Below are positions 17,801-24,961 of a DNA stretch of 64,000 bases, one piece after another. The position numbers and the translations under genes are program-made. Location: NCBI RefSeq assembly GCF_014192415.1, contig NZ_JACHXY010000003.1, positions 432,227 to 496,226 of the forward strand, in the 5' to 3' direction. The notes under the pieces are model-generated. The model saw nothing but the letters and a program-made list of their open reading frames with translations. It searched no databases and was not told the DNA's origin. Origin of the DNA: Microbacterium proteolyticum (GTDB lineage: Bacteria; Actinomycetota; Actinomycetes; Actinomycetales; Microbacteriaceae). How positions within the stretch are numbered: the stretch's first letter is position 1; each line of letters begins with the position of its first letter.

Positions 17801-19519
17801 GGCGTCGTTCGCCGCTCCGCGGGGACCGGGCGCCGGGCACGTGTCGGCCGTGACGGGGTTGCCCTCACGGTCCTTGTACGTCGAGGTGCACCCCACGCTC
17901 TCGGCTGTCGTCGTGAAGTAGTTGAGCACGTTGAAGCTGGAGATCTTGACGTTGCCGCCGACGGCCTCGGGGGCCTCGGTGCGATCGTTCTCGAACATCG
18001 CCGGCTGCACGTCACCGGCGTTGTCGACGGTCAGCTGCTGCGTCGGCTGGAACTTCCACGCGTTGTTGCGGAAGTCCAGGATGACGGGCGTCTCGAACGA
18101 CACCGCGGCCCCGACGCGCACCGGCTCGGTGAGCGACACGTACGGCAGGGGGATGCCCTTGTTGGCGTCGTTCAAGAAGTTGATCGACGCGCCGTCGTCG
18201 AGCACGACCGCGCGGGCGTTGTTGTCGGCAACGGCGGCGACGTAGGCCGGGGTGTCGGGGCGTGCCACGTCGGTGGGCGTGCGCAGTGGCGTCGTGCCGG
18301 CGGCGAGGCCGACCTCGGCGTACTGGTTGGTCGAGTAGGTGTTGGTGACGGTGAAGTCGCCCTGCGGGGCGAGGAGCATGCCCTCGAAGCGCTCGCGCTC
18401 CTCGTCGGTCTTCGGCCACGTGATCAGCGCGGGCTCCACGGCGGCGGCCTGCTCCGTGAGGATGCTGACGGAGGCTGCGTCGACGGTGATCTGCGTCTGC
18501 CCGGCGAACTCGTTCGCCGTGCCCGTGACCTCGACGTGCTGGCCGATCGACACCCGCTGCGCGGCGTCGGAGCCGTAGACGAACACGGCGTCGGATGCGG
18601 TGCGGGTGGCCGGGTCGAGCGAGCCGCCCGTGCCGGGGGTCTGGATGAAGAATCCGTTGTATCCGCCGGTCGCGTAGGCGGCGGTGACGATCCCGCGCGT
18701 GGTGACGGTGGTGCCCGCGAGGGGGGTCGTCGCTCCGGTGCCCTGGATGTCGCGGATCGGCGTGACCGCGCCGGGGGTGACGGTCGGCGCGGGCGTCGGC
18801 GTGGCAGTGGGGGTGGCCGTCGCGGTCGGCGTGGGCGTGGGTGCGACCGCGCCTCCCGAGCCCTGCGGCGTCACGGTGGTGGTGTTCGTGAAGTCGAGGG
18901 AGTTGTCGTTCGTGTCGACGAAGCCCGTGCGAGAGAGCGCGTTCGCGGTTCCGTTCGGGCCCTCGACGGTCGCCGCCTGCGTCTCGAAGCTGGCCGCACT
19001 GCCGTACCCCAGGAAGTCGACGACGCGACTGTCGGCGACGGACCCGGCGGGCAGGGCGACGGGCTCGGTGACGTTGGCGAGGAACAGCTGACCGTTCGTA
19101 CCCGAGGGGTTCAGGCCCCCGCTGATGACGTCCGCCGTCGGAAGCGTCGCTCCGTTGGCGCCGTTGTTGTTGCCGGGCAGGCCGATGAGGTAGTAGCCAC
19201 CGGGGACGATGGACCCGCTCAACCGCTGCGTGTTCGCACCCGTCGGAGCATCTGCGCTGCCCGCCGAGCGGTACTGCAACGACCATCCGCTGAGGTCCTG
19301 CGGGGTGTCACCGGCGTTGTAGAGCTCGACGAACTTCTGGTTGAAGAATGCGTCGGCGCTGCCGCCCTTCAGGTAGGCCTCGTTGATCACCACCCGGGGG
19401 CCGTCTGCGGCGAAGGCCGGGAGCGGAACGAGGGCGGAACCGAGCAGTGCGGCGCCGAGGGCGGCGCTCAGCGCGGTCGTGAAGCGGCGCGCGGGTACGC
19501 GCGAGGCAGCGTTGGGCAT
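14876..19519 (-). CDS. Wall-anchored ExeM/NucH nuclease fused to 5'-nucleotidase/metallophosphatase
   Basis: A 1547-residue secreted protein. In order: signal peptide (1-37); a lamin-tail (LTD) domain (about 40-190, starting VVINEAYLKGG); a Pro/Thr repeat linker (226-250); an OB-fold region (255-500); an endonuclease/exonuclease/phosphatase domain of ExeM/NucH type (about 520-845; motifs SSFNVLNYF, LEEIENS, LGDFNAY, SSDHDP); a calcineurin-like metallophosphatase (from about 858; NDFHGR, SNGDN, GNHEFD, GHTH); a 5'-nucleotidase C-terminal domain (about 1180-1365); and a sortase signal LPTTG at 1511, with a hydrophobic segment and arginine tail. It can degrade extracellular DNA and strip phosphate from the nucleotides, a phosphate-scavenging function. 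The ATG at 19519 has GGAGAC upstream. Confidence 0.95.
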   Translation of the reverse strand: MPNAASRVPARRFTTALSAALGAALLGSALVPLPAFAADGPRVVINEAYLKGGSADAFFNQKFVELYNAGDTPQDLSGWSLQYRSAGSADAPTGANTQRLSGSIVPGGYYLIGLPGNNNGANGATLPTADVISGGLNPSGTNGQLFLANVTEPVALPAGSVADSRVVDFLGYGSAASFETQAATVEGPNGTANALSRTGFVDTNDNSLDFTNTTTVTPQGSGGAVAPTPTPTATATPTATPTPAPTVTPGAVTPIRDIQGTGATTPLAGTTVTTRGIVTAAYATGGYNGFFIQTPGTGGSLDPATRTASDAVFVYGSDAAQRVSIGQHVEVTGTANEFAGQTQITVDAASVSILTEQAAAVEPALITWPKTDEERERFEGMLLAPQGDFTVTNTYSTNQYAEVGLAAGTTPLRTPTDVARPDTPAYVAAVADNNARAVVLDDGASINFLNDANKGIPLPYVSLTEPVRVGAAVSFETPVILDFRNNAWKFQPTQQLTVDNAGDVQPAMFENDRTEAPEAVGGNVKISSFNVLNYFTTTAESVGCTSTYKDREGNPVTADTCPAPGPRGAANDANLQRQQDKIVAAVNGLGADVVSLEEIENSAAFGKNRDAALSTLVDALNAALGSAQWAFVPSPAVLPASEDVIRTAFIYKKDVVAPSGDSVILDDPAFRNARQPLAQAFAPVETPDAKILAIVNHFKSKGDSRPAATGDNANGIQGAFNGDRVRQAEALGNFAKTRSAEVGTDDVFLLGDFNAYTQEDPIEKLRSFGFEPLEAGTGKYSYSFSGQSGSLDHVLASPSARELVTGTDIWNINAVEALALEYSRFNYNVRNFYEATPYRSSDHDPVIVGLDLGAPTTDITLLGINDFHGRIDANTVKFAGTIERLRAEAGEDNTLFLSNGDNIGASLFASAYFDDEPTIEVLNALELAASATGNHEFDKGAGDLTGRVSDSADFPYLAANVYKDGQPLLDEYAIFEVDGVRVGVIGAVTQETSQLVSPGGIEGIEFREPVAEVNRVVAEIEDQVDVIVAEYHEGAAEGDSTSETIEEAVAAGGAFATIVNETDAAVDAIFTGHTHQKYAWNAPIPGADGTRPIVQTGSYGENIGEIVLTVDSENGDVVDYSARNVARLAAATVPDNPAQTAANSAALDSELIATYPRVAEVDRIVKLARAEADRVGAQPVGSVTADITTAFRGGSYVDGVYTGGQRDDRSKQSALGGLVADALRDTLADPTRGGAEIALVNPGGLRAELLYAGDGVITLAEANAVLPFVNNLWTTTLTGDQLRRALEQQWGDTAGRDRDLALGVSENVRVTYDVSRGAGQRITGIWIDGVAVDPAAQYRVGSFSFLLQGGDAFSVLGQGADTRDSGLIDRDGWIDYLEANPGLTPDFTARAVQVSGASAEVVPGGDVTLAVSNLDLTSLGAPANTSLAAAWASGAQGQPVEFPVVNGAAAVTVGVPADAAGVLSLQLTAQPSGTDVTVPVQVGVLGGGDGTGSGSGVGAGQGGNAGQGGSLPTTGADSGWMGAGVLTALALLGLGVIARRRSVRQSG

Positions 19520-19629
19520 GAGTCTCCAGGTACCGACGCGCGAACGATCGACGTCGGATGGGGGGATCGACGGGGGTTCTCAACGACCGTAAACGATGGG
19601 CATACGGTTTTCCCAGGCTTCAACGTTTC

Positions 19630-19665
19630 GATCTGGTGAACATCGGTCCCTCGACCGGTGAAACC
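19630..19665 (-). promoter_or_regulatory. Possible PHO box upstream of the nuclease/nucleotidase gene
   Basis: On the minus strand two TTCACC half-sites occur 22 bp apart (complements at 19635-19641 and 19657-19664), which is two 11-bp units. Actinobacterial PhoP boxes are 11-bp direct repeats containing GTTCACC. The site is about 115 bp upstream of a phosphate-scavenging gene. The stretch also contains a GTGAAACC/GGTTTCAC hairpin (19658-19674). The remaining gene-free sequence at 19520-19878 shows only the terminator at 19811. Confidence 0.4.
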
Positions 19666-19810
19666 GGGTTTCACGCTGCGCGTGCCGCCCGGGAGATCCG
19701 GATGCCGTGCCCCCGACCTGCCGCCCAGGAGACCCGGATGTGCCGTGCCCCCGGCCTGGAGGTCACCCGGCGCCGACTCGCCTCGGCGTCGACGCCCCCG
19801 CCGGAAACGA

Positions 19811-19845
19811 CGAAGACCCGGATGCCAGTGGCATCCGGGTCTTCG
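19811..19845 (-). terminator. Terminator of rplJ-rplL
   Basis: A perfect 17-bp inverted repeat (19811-19827 with 19829-19845) around a single base, again with GGATGCC/GGCATCC in the stem. It lies 33 bases beyond the rplL stop codon. Confidence 0.85.
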
Positions 19846-19878
19846 TGTATCGCGTTACCGCGACCGCATGAAGCGTGA

Positions 19879-20265
19879 TTACTTCAGGGTCACCGTGGCG
19901 CCGGCACCCTCGAGCGCCTCCTTGGCCTTCTCGGCGGTCTCCTTGTTCGCGCCCTCGAGCACGGCCTTGGGAGCACCGTCGACGACGGCCTTGGCCTCGC
20001 CGAGGCCGAGCGAGGTGAGCTCGCGGACGACCTTGATGACCTGGATCTTCTTGTCACCGGCGGCCTCGAGGACGACGTCGAACGAGTCCTTCTCCTCGAC
20101 CTCTTCGGCGGGGGCAGCGCCACCGGCGGCGGGGCCGGCCACGGCCACGGGGGCGGCAGCGGTGACGTCGAAGGTCTCCTCGAACGCCTTGACGAACTCG
20201 GACAGCTCGATGAGCGTGAGCTCCTTGAACGCGTCGAGCAGCTCTTCGGTGCTGAGCTTAGCCAT
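19879..20265 (-). CDS. rplL: 50S ribosomal protein L7/L12
   Basis: A 128-residue protein of normal length. It has an N-terminal dimerisation region ([20 protein letters not shown]), an Ala/Gly/Pro hinge (residues 35-55), and the conserved C-terminal factor-binding domain ([20 protein letters not shown]). It forms the ribosomal stalk that recruits translation factors and binds L10. It follows rplJ after a 38-bp gap and a good ribosome site (AAGGAGAT before the ATG). Confidence 0.99.
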   Translation of the reverse strand: MAKLSTEELLDAFKELTLIELSEFVKAFEETFDVTAAAPVAVAGPAAGGAAPAEEVEEKDSFDVVLEAAGDKKIQVIKVVRELTSLGLGEAKAVVDGAPKAVLEGANKETAEKAKEALEGAGATVTLK

Positions 20266-20303
20266 GTTGTATCTCCTTGATCGGGTTAATCAGCCGGGCC
20301 GGG

Positions 20304-20819
20304 TCAGGCCGCGGTGTCCTGCTTCTCGCGCAGCGCGTCGACCGTGCGAACGGCCTTCGACGGAAGCGCCTGGAAGACGTATGCCGCCTTGGTCATCGTC
20401 GCCTTCATCGCACCGGCGAGCTTCGCCAGCAGGACTTCACGGCTTTCGAGATCGGCGAGCTTGTTGACCTCATCCGCGGTCAGAGCGGCGCCATCGAAGT
20501 AGCCGCCCTTCACCACGAGCTGAGGGTTAGCCTTGGCGAAGTTACGCAGGCTCTTCGCGACGGCGACGGGGTCGCCGTGCACGAACGCGATGGCAGACGG
20601 GCCCTTGAGCTCGTCGTCCAGTCCCGTGACCCCCGCGTTGGACGCGGCGATCTTGGTCAGCGTGTTCTTCACCACGGCGTAATCCGCGTCCTGACGGATG
20701 TCGTTGCGCAGCTGCTTGAGCTGGGCAACCGTCAGACCGCGGTACTCGGTCAGCAGAACGGCGGTCGAGTTCTCGAAGTTCTTCGTGAGCTCGGCGACCG
20801 ATGCATCCTTCTGCGCCAT
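20304..20819 (-). CDS. rplJ: 50S ribosomal protein L10
   Basis: A 171-residue protein, typical for the family, that anchors L7/L12 to 23S rRNA. Conserved segments include [17 protein letters not shown] and VKNTLTKIA. The ATG at 20819 (MAQKDASV) follows AAGGAGTGGCC. The frame is open upstream, but that is the L10 leader. The final part binds L12 dimers. Regulation is probably by L10-L12 binding to the leader, with an attenuator hairpin inside it. Confidence 0.99.
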   Translation of the reverse strand: MAQKDASVAELTKNFENSTAVLLTEYRGLTVAQLKQLRNDIRQDADYAVVKNTLTKIAASNAGVTGLDDELKGPSAIAFVHGDPVAVAKSLRNFAKANPQLVVKGGYFDGAALTADEVNKLADLESREVLLAKLAGAMKATMTKAAYVFQALPSKAVRTVDALREKQDTAA

Positions 20820-21035
20820 GGCCACTCCTTGTGTGTACGAGGCGCTCCGCGATGACGGGGCGCCAGCCGAAGACACCGGGTCTGGGCAAAAAGAAGAGCT
20901 CCGGCGCAGGCGCACGGAGCTCGGATTCCCTCTCGGGAGGAGTTCATGTGACCTGCGTAGGTTCTCTGCTTCTCAGCAGACGCTTCGACCGGAATGCGAG
21001 CACTCCGATAACCGACGGTCTTTGGCTTGGGCTCT
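20820..21035 (-). ncRNA. L10 leader (autoregulatory mRNA leader of rplJ)
   Basis: The 216-base untranslated region between the promoter at 21036-21065 and the rplJ start. It contains several inverted repeats and ends with a terminator-like hairpin followed by a T-run (see 20887-20922). In bacteria the L10(L12)4 complex binds this leader to limit its own synthesis. Identification rests on position and structure; the kink-turn motif was not aligned. Confidence 0.75.
20887..20922 (-). terminator. Attenuator hairpin in the L10 leader
   Basis: On the minus strand, GAGCTCCG and CGGAGCTC (complements at 20915-20922 and 20896-20903) form a perfect 8-bp stem, followed directly by TTCTTTTT (complement of 20888-20895). 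It lies 68 bases before rplJ, so it can end transcription within the leader. Confidence 0.75.
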
Positions 21036-21065
21036 AGTGTACCCGACCGTCGCGCCCGTCGCCAA
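21036..21065 (-). promoter_or_regulatory. Promoter of rplJ-rplL
   Basis: On the minus strand a -35 TTGGCG (complement of 21060-21065) and a -10 TACACT (complement of 21036-21041) are separated by 18 bases. Transcription would start near 21028. Confidence 0.65.
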
Positions 21066-21160
21066 ACCGGGCGCCGCCCCACCCCGCCCGGCCTCGCTCG
21101 CCCCCGCCTCGCCCGACCGACGCACGCCGCCTCCGCGGCGGCGGGCCGGGCTCCCCCGCG

Positions 21161-21568
21161 TCAGGAGACGCGCGGCTCGGGCAGCAGGGCGCGGGTCATG
21201 CGCACGATGCGCGAGGGCGTGCGGGCGCCCAGCCAGACCGTGCAGACGGGGTCGTCGCCGCAGGCCCACTCCGCGCACCAGGCGTGGATCGCCTGCGCGA
21301 GACGCTCGCCACGCGGGCGCAACCCGCCGTCGAGAGACCGATCGAGCCAGCTCACCCGCCCCTCGCGGGCGTCGATGACGCCGACCTGGTCGGATCCGCA
21401 CACCTCCACCAGCACCGTCACATGAGCTGCGGGCGAGAGGGCGGCGGCGATGCGCCGCATCTCGGGGAGGTTCCGCGCGTCGCCGCCGAGCAGCACCGCA
21501 CCCTCGAGATCGCACCAGCGACCGCCGTCGGGGCGGCGCAGCGAAGCGGCATCCGGAGTCATGCCCAT
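21161..21568 (-). CDS. Short SIP-domain protein (siderophore-interacting type)
   Basis: A 135-residue protein resembling the C-terminal NAD(P)-binding SIP domain of siderophore-interacting ferric reductases. Typical is the opening AVLLGGDARNLPEMRRIAAAL, where the family has a G-D-x-x-x-LPA-type signature, and a later WLDRS segment. The FAD-binding N-terminal domain of full-length SIP proteins is absent, so it may act alone or with a partner. The start at 21568 (ATG) has AGGGGGACC upstream; ATG 21562 is an alternative. A likely iron box overlaps the promoter. Role in iron release from siderophores is inferred. Confidence 0.8.
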   Translation of the reverse strand: MGMTPDAASLRRPDGGRWCDLEGAVLLGGDARNLPEMRRIAAALSPAAHVTVLVEVCGSDQVGVIDAREGRVSWLDRSLDGGLRPRGERLAQAIHAWCAEWACGDDPVCTVWLGARTPSRIVRMTRALLPEPRVS

Positions 21569-21572
21569 CAAC

Positions 21573-21591
21573 TTAGGTCCCCCTTACCTGC
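21573..21591 (-). promoter_or_regulatory. Possible IdeR/DtxR iron box
   Basis: TTAGGTCCCCCTTACCTGC matches the 19-bp IdeR/DmdR iron-box consensus (TTAGGTTAGGCTAACCTAA) at 13 of 19 positions by my alignment, including both conserved half-site cores TTAGGT and ACCT. It lies 4 bp upstream of the SIP-domain gene, as expected for iron-dependent repression. Confidence 0.5.
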
Positions 21592-21665
21592 ATCACAAGA
21601 CCCCGGATGCCGACGCGCCGAGATTCGCATCCGGTCCACGCGCGAGCGGGGTTAGGGTCGAACGC

Positions 21666-22346
21666 ATGTCCCCCGAGTTCGTCGCGTCCCGAAGCGCCGA
21701 CCTCGACGCACGGATCGTCGCCGACTCCCGCGATCGAGTGGCCTGGATCCGCGCGCGATCCCGCGGGATCACCGCCACCGATGTGGCGACCCTGACCAGC
21801 CCGAACGCGATCTCCCGGGCGGCGGATGCCAAGCTCCTGGGCTCGAGCTTCTCGGGCAACGCCTTCACCGCCCACGGCCGTCGGCGCGAGCCCGAGATCG
21901 CCGCCTGGGTCGCGGCGACGCACGGCATCCGCCCCTCCTCCGCGTTATACCACGCGGTCGTTGAGAAGCGTCACCTCGCTACCCCCGACGGCGTCGTCGT
22001 CGACAGCGAAGGACGCGTGGTCCTCGCCGAGATCAAGACCACCAACAAGGCGTGGCGCTCGATCCCCCGCACCTACATGCGGCAGATCTGGTGGCAGCAG
22101 CACGTGCTCGGCGCCGAGCGCACCCTCGTGGCATGGGAGCAGCACGACGGCTTCGTCCCCCTGCACGACGAACCCCGCTGCCAATGGATCGACCGCGACG
22201 AGCGCGAGATCGGCAAACTCGTGAACCTGGCGACGTCGCTCATCGACGAGCTCTACCGCCGCACGATGCAGGCGCGCCAACCGCGCCCTGAGCCCGTGCG
22301 TCCGGAGCCCACGGAGAGGTACCGCGCACTCGCGCTTCTCGATTAA
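21666..22346 (+). CDS. YqaJ-family exonuclease (lambda-exonuclease/RecB-like fold)
   Basis: A 226-residue protein of the YqaJ viral recombinase family. It opens with RSRGITATDVATL, as in phage members, and keeps the PD-(D/E)XK catalytic residues: E75/E77 in the helix, P107-D108 in TPDGVV, and E122-x-K124 in LAEIKTT. It should digest one strand from double-stranded DNA ends for recombination. No phage genes flank it, so it appears to be a domesticated chromosomal copy. The ATG at 21666 is chosen; the frame runs upstream through the iron-box region without a better start. Confidence 0.85.
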   Translation: MSPEFVASRSADLDARIVADSRDRVAWIRARSRGITATDVATLTSPNAISRAADAKLLGSSFSGNAFTAHGRRREPEIAAWVAATHGIRPSSALYHAVVEKRHLATPDGVVVDSEGRVVLAEIKTTNKAWRSIPRTYMRQIWWQQHVLGAERTLVAWEQHDGFVPLHDEPRCQWIDRDEREIGKLVNLATSLIDELYRRTMQARQPRPEPVRPEPTERYRALALLD

Positions 22347-22349
22347 TAG

Positions 22350-22393
22350 TTGATTCAGGTCAAGCATCAGGGGTATCGTTGACACCAGTCAAC
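22350..22393 (+). promoter_or_regulatory. Promoter with MarR-type operators for the efflux gene
   Basis: TTGATT (22350) and TATCGT (22374-22379), 18 bases apart, form a plausible promoter. Two inverted repeats overlap it: TTGATTCAGGTCAA (22350-22363) and GTTGACACCAGTCAAC (22378-22393, perfect arms GTTGAC/GTCAAC). The arrangement fits repression by the MarR protein encoded downstream. Confidence 0.6.
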
Positions 22394-22442
22394 TAATCGC
22401 GCCATCGTCGTCGCGGCATCCGTCCCCCACGTGGAGTTCCGC

Positions 22443-24203
22443 ATGACAACCGTTTCCCCCGAGACCGCCGCCCCGCGGCGTGTGCTCCCGGCCCTCATCG
22501 GGCTTCTGCTCGGCACCTTCGTGTCGATGCTCGCCTCGACCGTCGTCTCGACGTCGCTGCCGGTCATCGTGCACGACCTGTCGGGCGACCAGAACGCCTA
22601 CACCTGGGTCATCACCGCGACCCTCCTCACCACCGCCATCTCCACCCCCATCTGGGGCAAGCTCGCCGACCTGTTCGACCGCAAGGTGTTGATCCAGGTC
22701 GCGATCGCCATCTTCGTGCTGGCCACCGCCGCCGCCGGGTTCTCGCAGAACACCGAGATGCTCATCGCCTTCCGTGCGGTGCAGGGACTCGGCGCCGGCG
22801 GTCTCGCCGCCCTCAGCCAGGTGATCATGGCCGACATCATCAGCCCCCGCGAGCGCGGCCGCTACATGGGCCTCTTCGGCGCCGTCATGGCCGTTGCGAC
22901 CGTGGGCGGTCCGCTTCTCGGCGGCGTCATCACCGACGCGTTCGGCTGGCGCTGGAACTTCTTCGTCGCCCTCCCCTTCGCCGTCGCCGCCCTGCTCATC
23001 CAGCAGCGCACGCTCCACCTGCCGGTCCGCGCGAAGCGCAAGGTGAAGATCGACTACGTCGGCATCGTGCTGCTGTCGACCGCGGTGTCGCTGCTGCTGA
23101 TCTGGGTGACGAACGCCGGCACCACCTTCGACTGGGCGAGCCTCGAGACCGCGCTCATGGTCGGCGGTGCCGTGCTGGCGGCGGTCCTCTTCATCGTCGT
23201 CGAGCTGCGCTCCTCCGAGCCGCTGGTTCCGCTCACCCTGTTCCGCGACGCGACCTTCACCCTCGCCACCATTGCCTCGATCGCGACGGGACTGGCGATG
23301 TTCGGCACGTCGGTCTTCCTCAGCCAGTACATGCAGATGGCTCGCGGTGCCACGCCCACCGAGGCCGGCGTCATGACCATCCCGATGATCGGCGGCCTGC
23401 TCGTGGCATCCATCGTCGTCGGCGCGCTCATCTCGCGCTTCGGCCGCTGGAAGCCGTTCCTCATCGCCGGTGGAGTACTGCTGATCGCGGGATCGTTCCT
23501 ACTGTCGACCATCCACTACGACACCAACTTCGCCCTGGTCTCGCTGTACATGTTCTTCCTCGGCGCGGGCGTCGGCATGACGATGCAGAACCTCGTGCTC
23601 ATCGTGCAGAACACCGCCGACCCGGCGCAGATGGGAGCCGCAAGCTCAGGGGTGACGTTCTTCCGCAGCCTCGGTGGCACGATCGGCGTCTCGGTCATGG
23701 GCGCAGCACTCGCCAGTATGGCCACGACCCTGTTCACCGATCGAGCCGCAGACCTGCAGGCAGCGATCATGGGTCTGGGCGCGAACGGCGCCACCGTGGC
23801 CCAGTCGCTGCAGTCGGGAACGATCCCGCAGGTGTCGGCGCTGCCCGAGAGCGTCCGCGTCATCGTCGAGGACATCTACGCGCAGTCGATCGCGCACTCG
23901 TTCCTCATCGCGGTGCCGGTCGCCGTGGTGAGCCTGATCGCCATCCTGTTCCTGCCGAACCGGCCGCTGACCCGCATGACCACCAGCGAGCGCGTGGCGG
24001 CCAGCGAAGCCGATCTCGCCACCGTCTCCGTCCCCGCCGCCATGGCGACCCTCTCCGCGACCGGTTCGGTGCGGACCCTGGATGCCGCGGCCGACTCCCG
24101 CGCCGACGGCGGCGCCCTCTCCGCCACCGGTTCGGGGCGAACCCGGGATGCCGCCGGCTCCCGCCGCACCCACCGCGGCGCCGAGATGGGAGAGGATGGC
24201 TGA
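22443..24203 (+). CDS. DHA2-family multidrug efflux MFS transporter (EmrB/QacA type)
   Basis: A 586-residue protein with 14 predicted membrane segments. Motifs include LGTFVSMLASTVVSTSLPVI in helix 1, WGKLADLFDRK (loop 2-3) and RAVQGLGAGGLAAL (motif B, helix 4), all typical of the DHA2 drug:H+ antiporters. The C-terminal 65 residues are a hydrophilic tail containing the near-repeat ATGS(V/G)RT-DAA, so part of it arose by duplication. The ATG at 22443 has GGAG 7 bases upstream. It overlaps the following marR start by 8 bases, so transporter and regulator form one operon controlled by the operators at 22350-22393. Confidence 0.95.
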   Translation: MTTVSPETAAPRRVLPALIGLLLGTFVSMLASTVVSTSLPVIVHDLSGDQNAYTWVITATLLTTAISTPIWGKLADLFDRKVLIQVAIAIFVLATAAAGFSQNTEMLIAFRAVQGLGAGGLAALSQVIMADIISPRERGRYMGLFGAVMAVATVGGPLLGGVITDAFGWRWNFFVALPFAVAALLIQQRTLHLPVRAKRKVKIDYVGIVLLSTAVSLLLIWVTNAGTTFDWASLETALMVGGAVLAAVLFIVVELRSSEPLVPLTLFRDATFTLATIASIATGLAMFGTSVFLSQYMQMARGATPTEAGVMTIPMIGGLLVASIVVGALISRFGRWKPFLIAGGVLLIAGSFLLSTIHYDTNFALVSLYMFFLGAGVGMTMQNLVLIVQNTADPAQMGAASSGVTFFRSLGGTIGVSVMGAALASMATTLFTDRAADLQAAIMGLGANGATVAQSLQSGTIPQVSALPESVRVIVEDIYAQSIAHSFLIAVPVAVVSLIAILFLPNRPLTRMTTSERVAASEADLATVSVPAAMATLSATGSVRTLDAAADSRADGGALSATGSGRTRDAAGSRRTHRGAEMGEDG

Positions 24204-24669
24204 CGTGACGAGCGACGTGACCGATGACCGCCGAGTGGCCGTGCAGGCCCTGGAATCGTCGTTCTCGGAGCTCATGACCGTGTTCCGCCGCTTCGTCTCC
24301 GAGGCGGCGGAACGCGTGAGCCCCGGAATGCTCCCGGCCACCTTCAAGGCGCTCTCCGTCGTGAGCCGGTTCGGACCGCTGACCCTCTCGGCCCTGGCCG
24401 AGCGCCTGGCGGCCGACAAGGGCTTCCTCAGCCGATCGATCACCGAGCTCGAGGAGCTCGGGCTCGTCACCCGCACCCCCGATCCCAACGACGGCCGCTC
24501 GCGCCTCATCGCCGTCACCGAGGTCGGTCATCGCCGGCTCGCCGACGCCCGCGCGCCGCACGAGAGCCGGCTCTTCGAGGCGATCGCCGATTGGTCGATC
24601 GACGACATCCGCCACCTCTCGACGCTGTTGCACGCGCTCGCGGTGGGCGAGGTACCGGCTCGGGACTGA
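24196..24669 (+). CDS. MarR-family transcriptional regulator
   Basis: A 157-residue protein with the winged helix of the MarR family. Recognition region: LTLSALAERLAADKGFLSRSI; wing: RTPDPNDGRSRLIAVT. It is encoded in the last bases of the efflux gene (8-bp overlap; ATG at 24196 after GGGAGAGG). It should repress the operon by binding the TTGAC-type inverted repeats at its promoter and release on ligand binding. Confidence 0.94.
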   Translation: MADVTSDVTDDRRVAVQALESSFSELMTVFRRFVSEAAERVSPGMLPATFKALSVVSRFGPLTLSALAERLAADKGFLSRSITELEELGLVTRTPDPNDGRSRLIAVTEVGHRRLADARAPHESRLFEAIADWSIDDIRHLSTLLHALAVGEVPARD

Positions 24670-24733
24670 CGGCTCGGCGGCGTCGGCCCCGCATGTGGCC
24701 CGGGCGAGCGCGCGATGGCCGCAATAGTCGCGC

Positions 24734-24798
24734 GAGAAACGCGGTTCGCGGCGAGAAACCGCGCGACGAGGCGTTTCTCCGAGCAGGCCGCGTTTCTC
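24734..24798 (+). repeat. 65-bp dyad repeat, copy C
   Basis: Exactly 65 bp; all four half-sites intact (AGAAAC at 2 and 21, GTTTCT at 40 and 59), core CGACGAGG. It lies in the 292-bp gap between the marR stop and the oxidoreductase gene. The rest of this gap shows nothing recognisable beyond a purine-rich ribosome site at its end. Confidence 0.92.
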
Positions 24799-24961
24799 GC
24801 CGCGCTCGAATCCCCGCACCCGCACAGACGGGATGCCACCCGGCGCGGGCTTCGCGACACGGTGACGGCCGCGAAACACCGTCGAGACAATGACGCGCTT
24901 GACTGTGATGGTCGGGGCGGAGCCGCCTCGGCTGCGACTATCCCGCGAGAGAGAGCGCCCG

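Noticed and set aside
15206..19639. Long open frame of about 1,477 codons on the plus strand
   Set aside because: It is the antisense shadow of the wall-anchored nuclease gene, Arg/Gly/Val/Asp-rich as expected from high GC, and has no recognisable domains.
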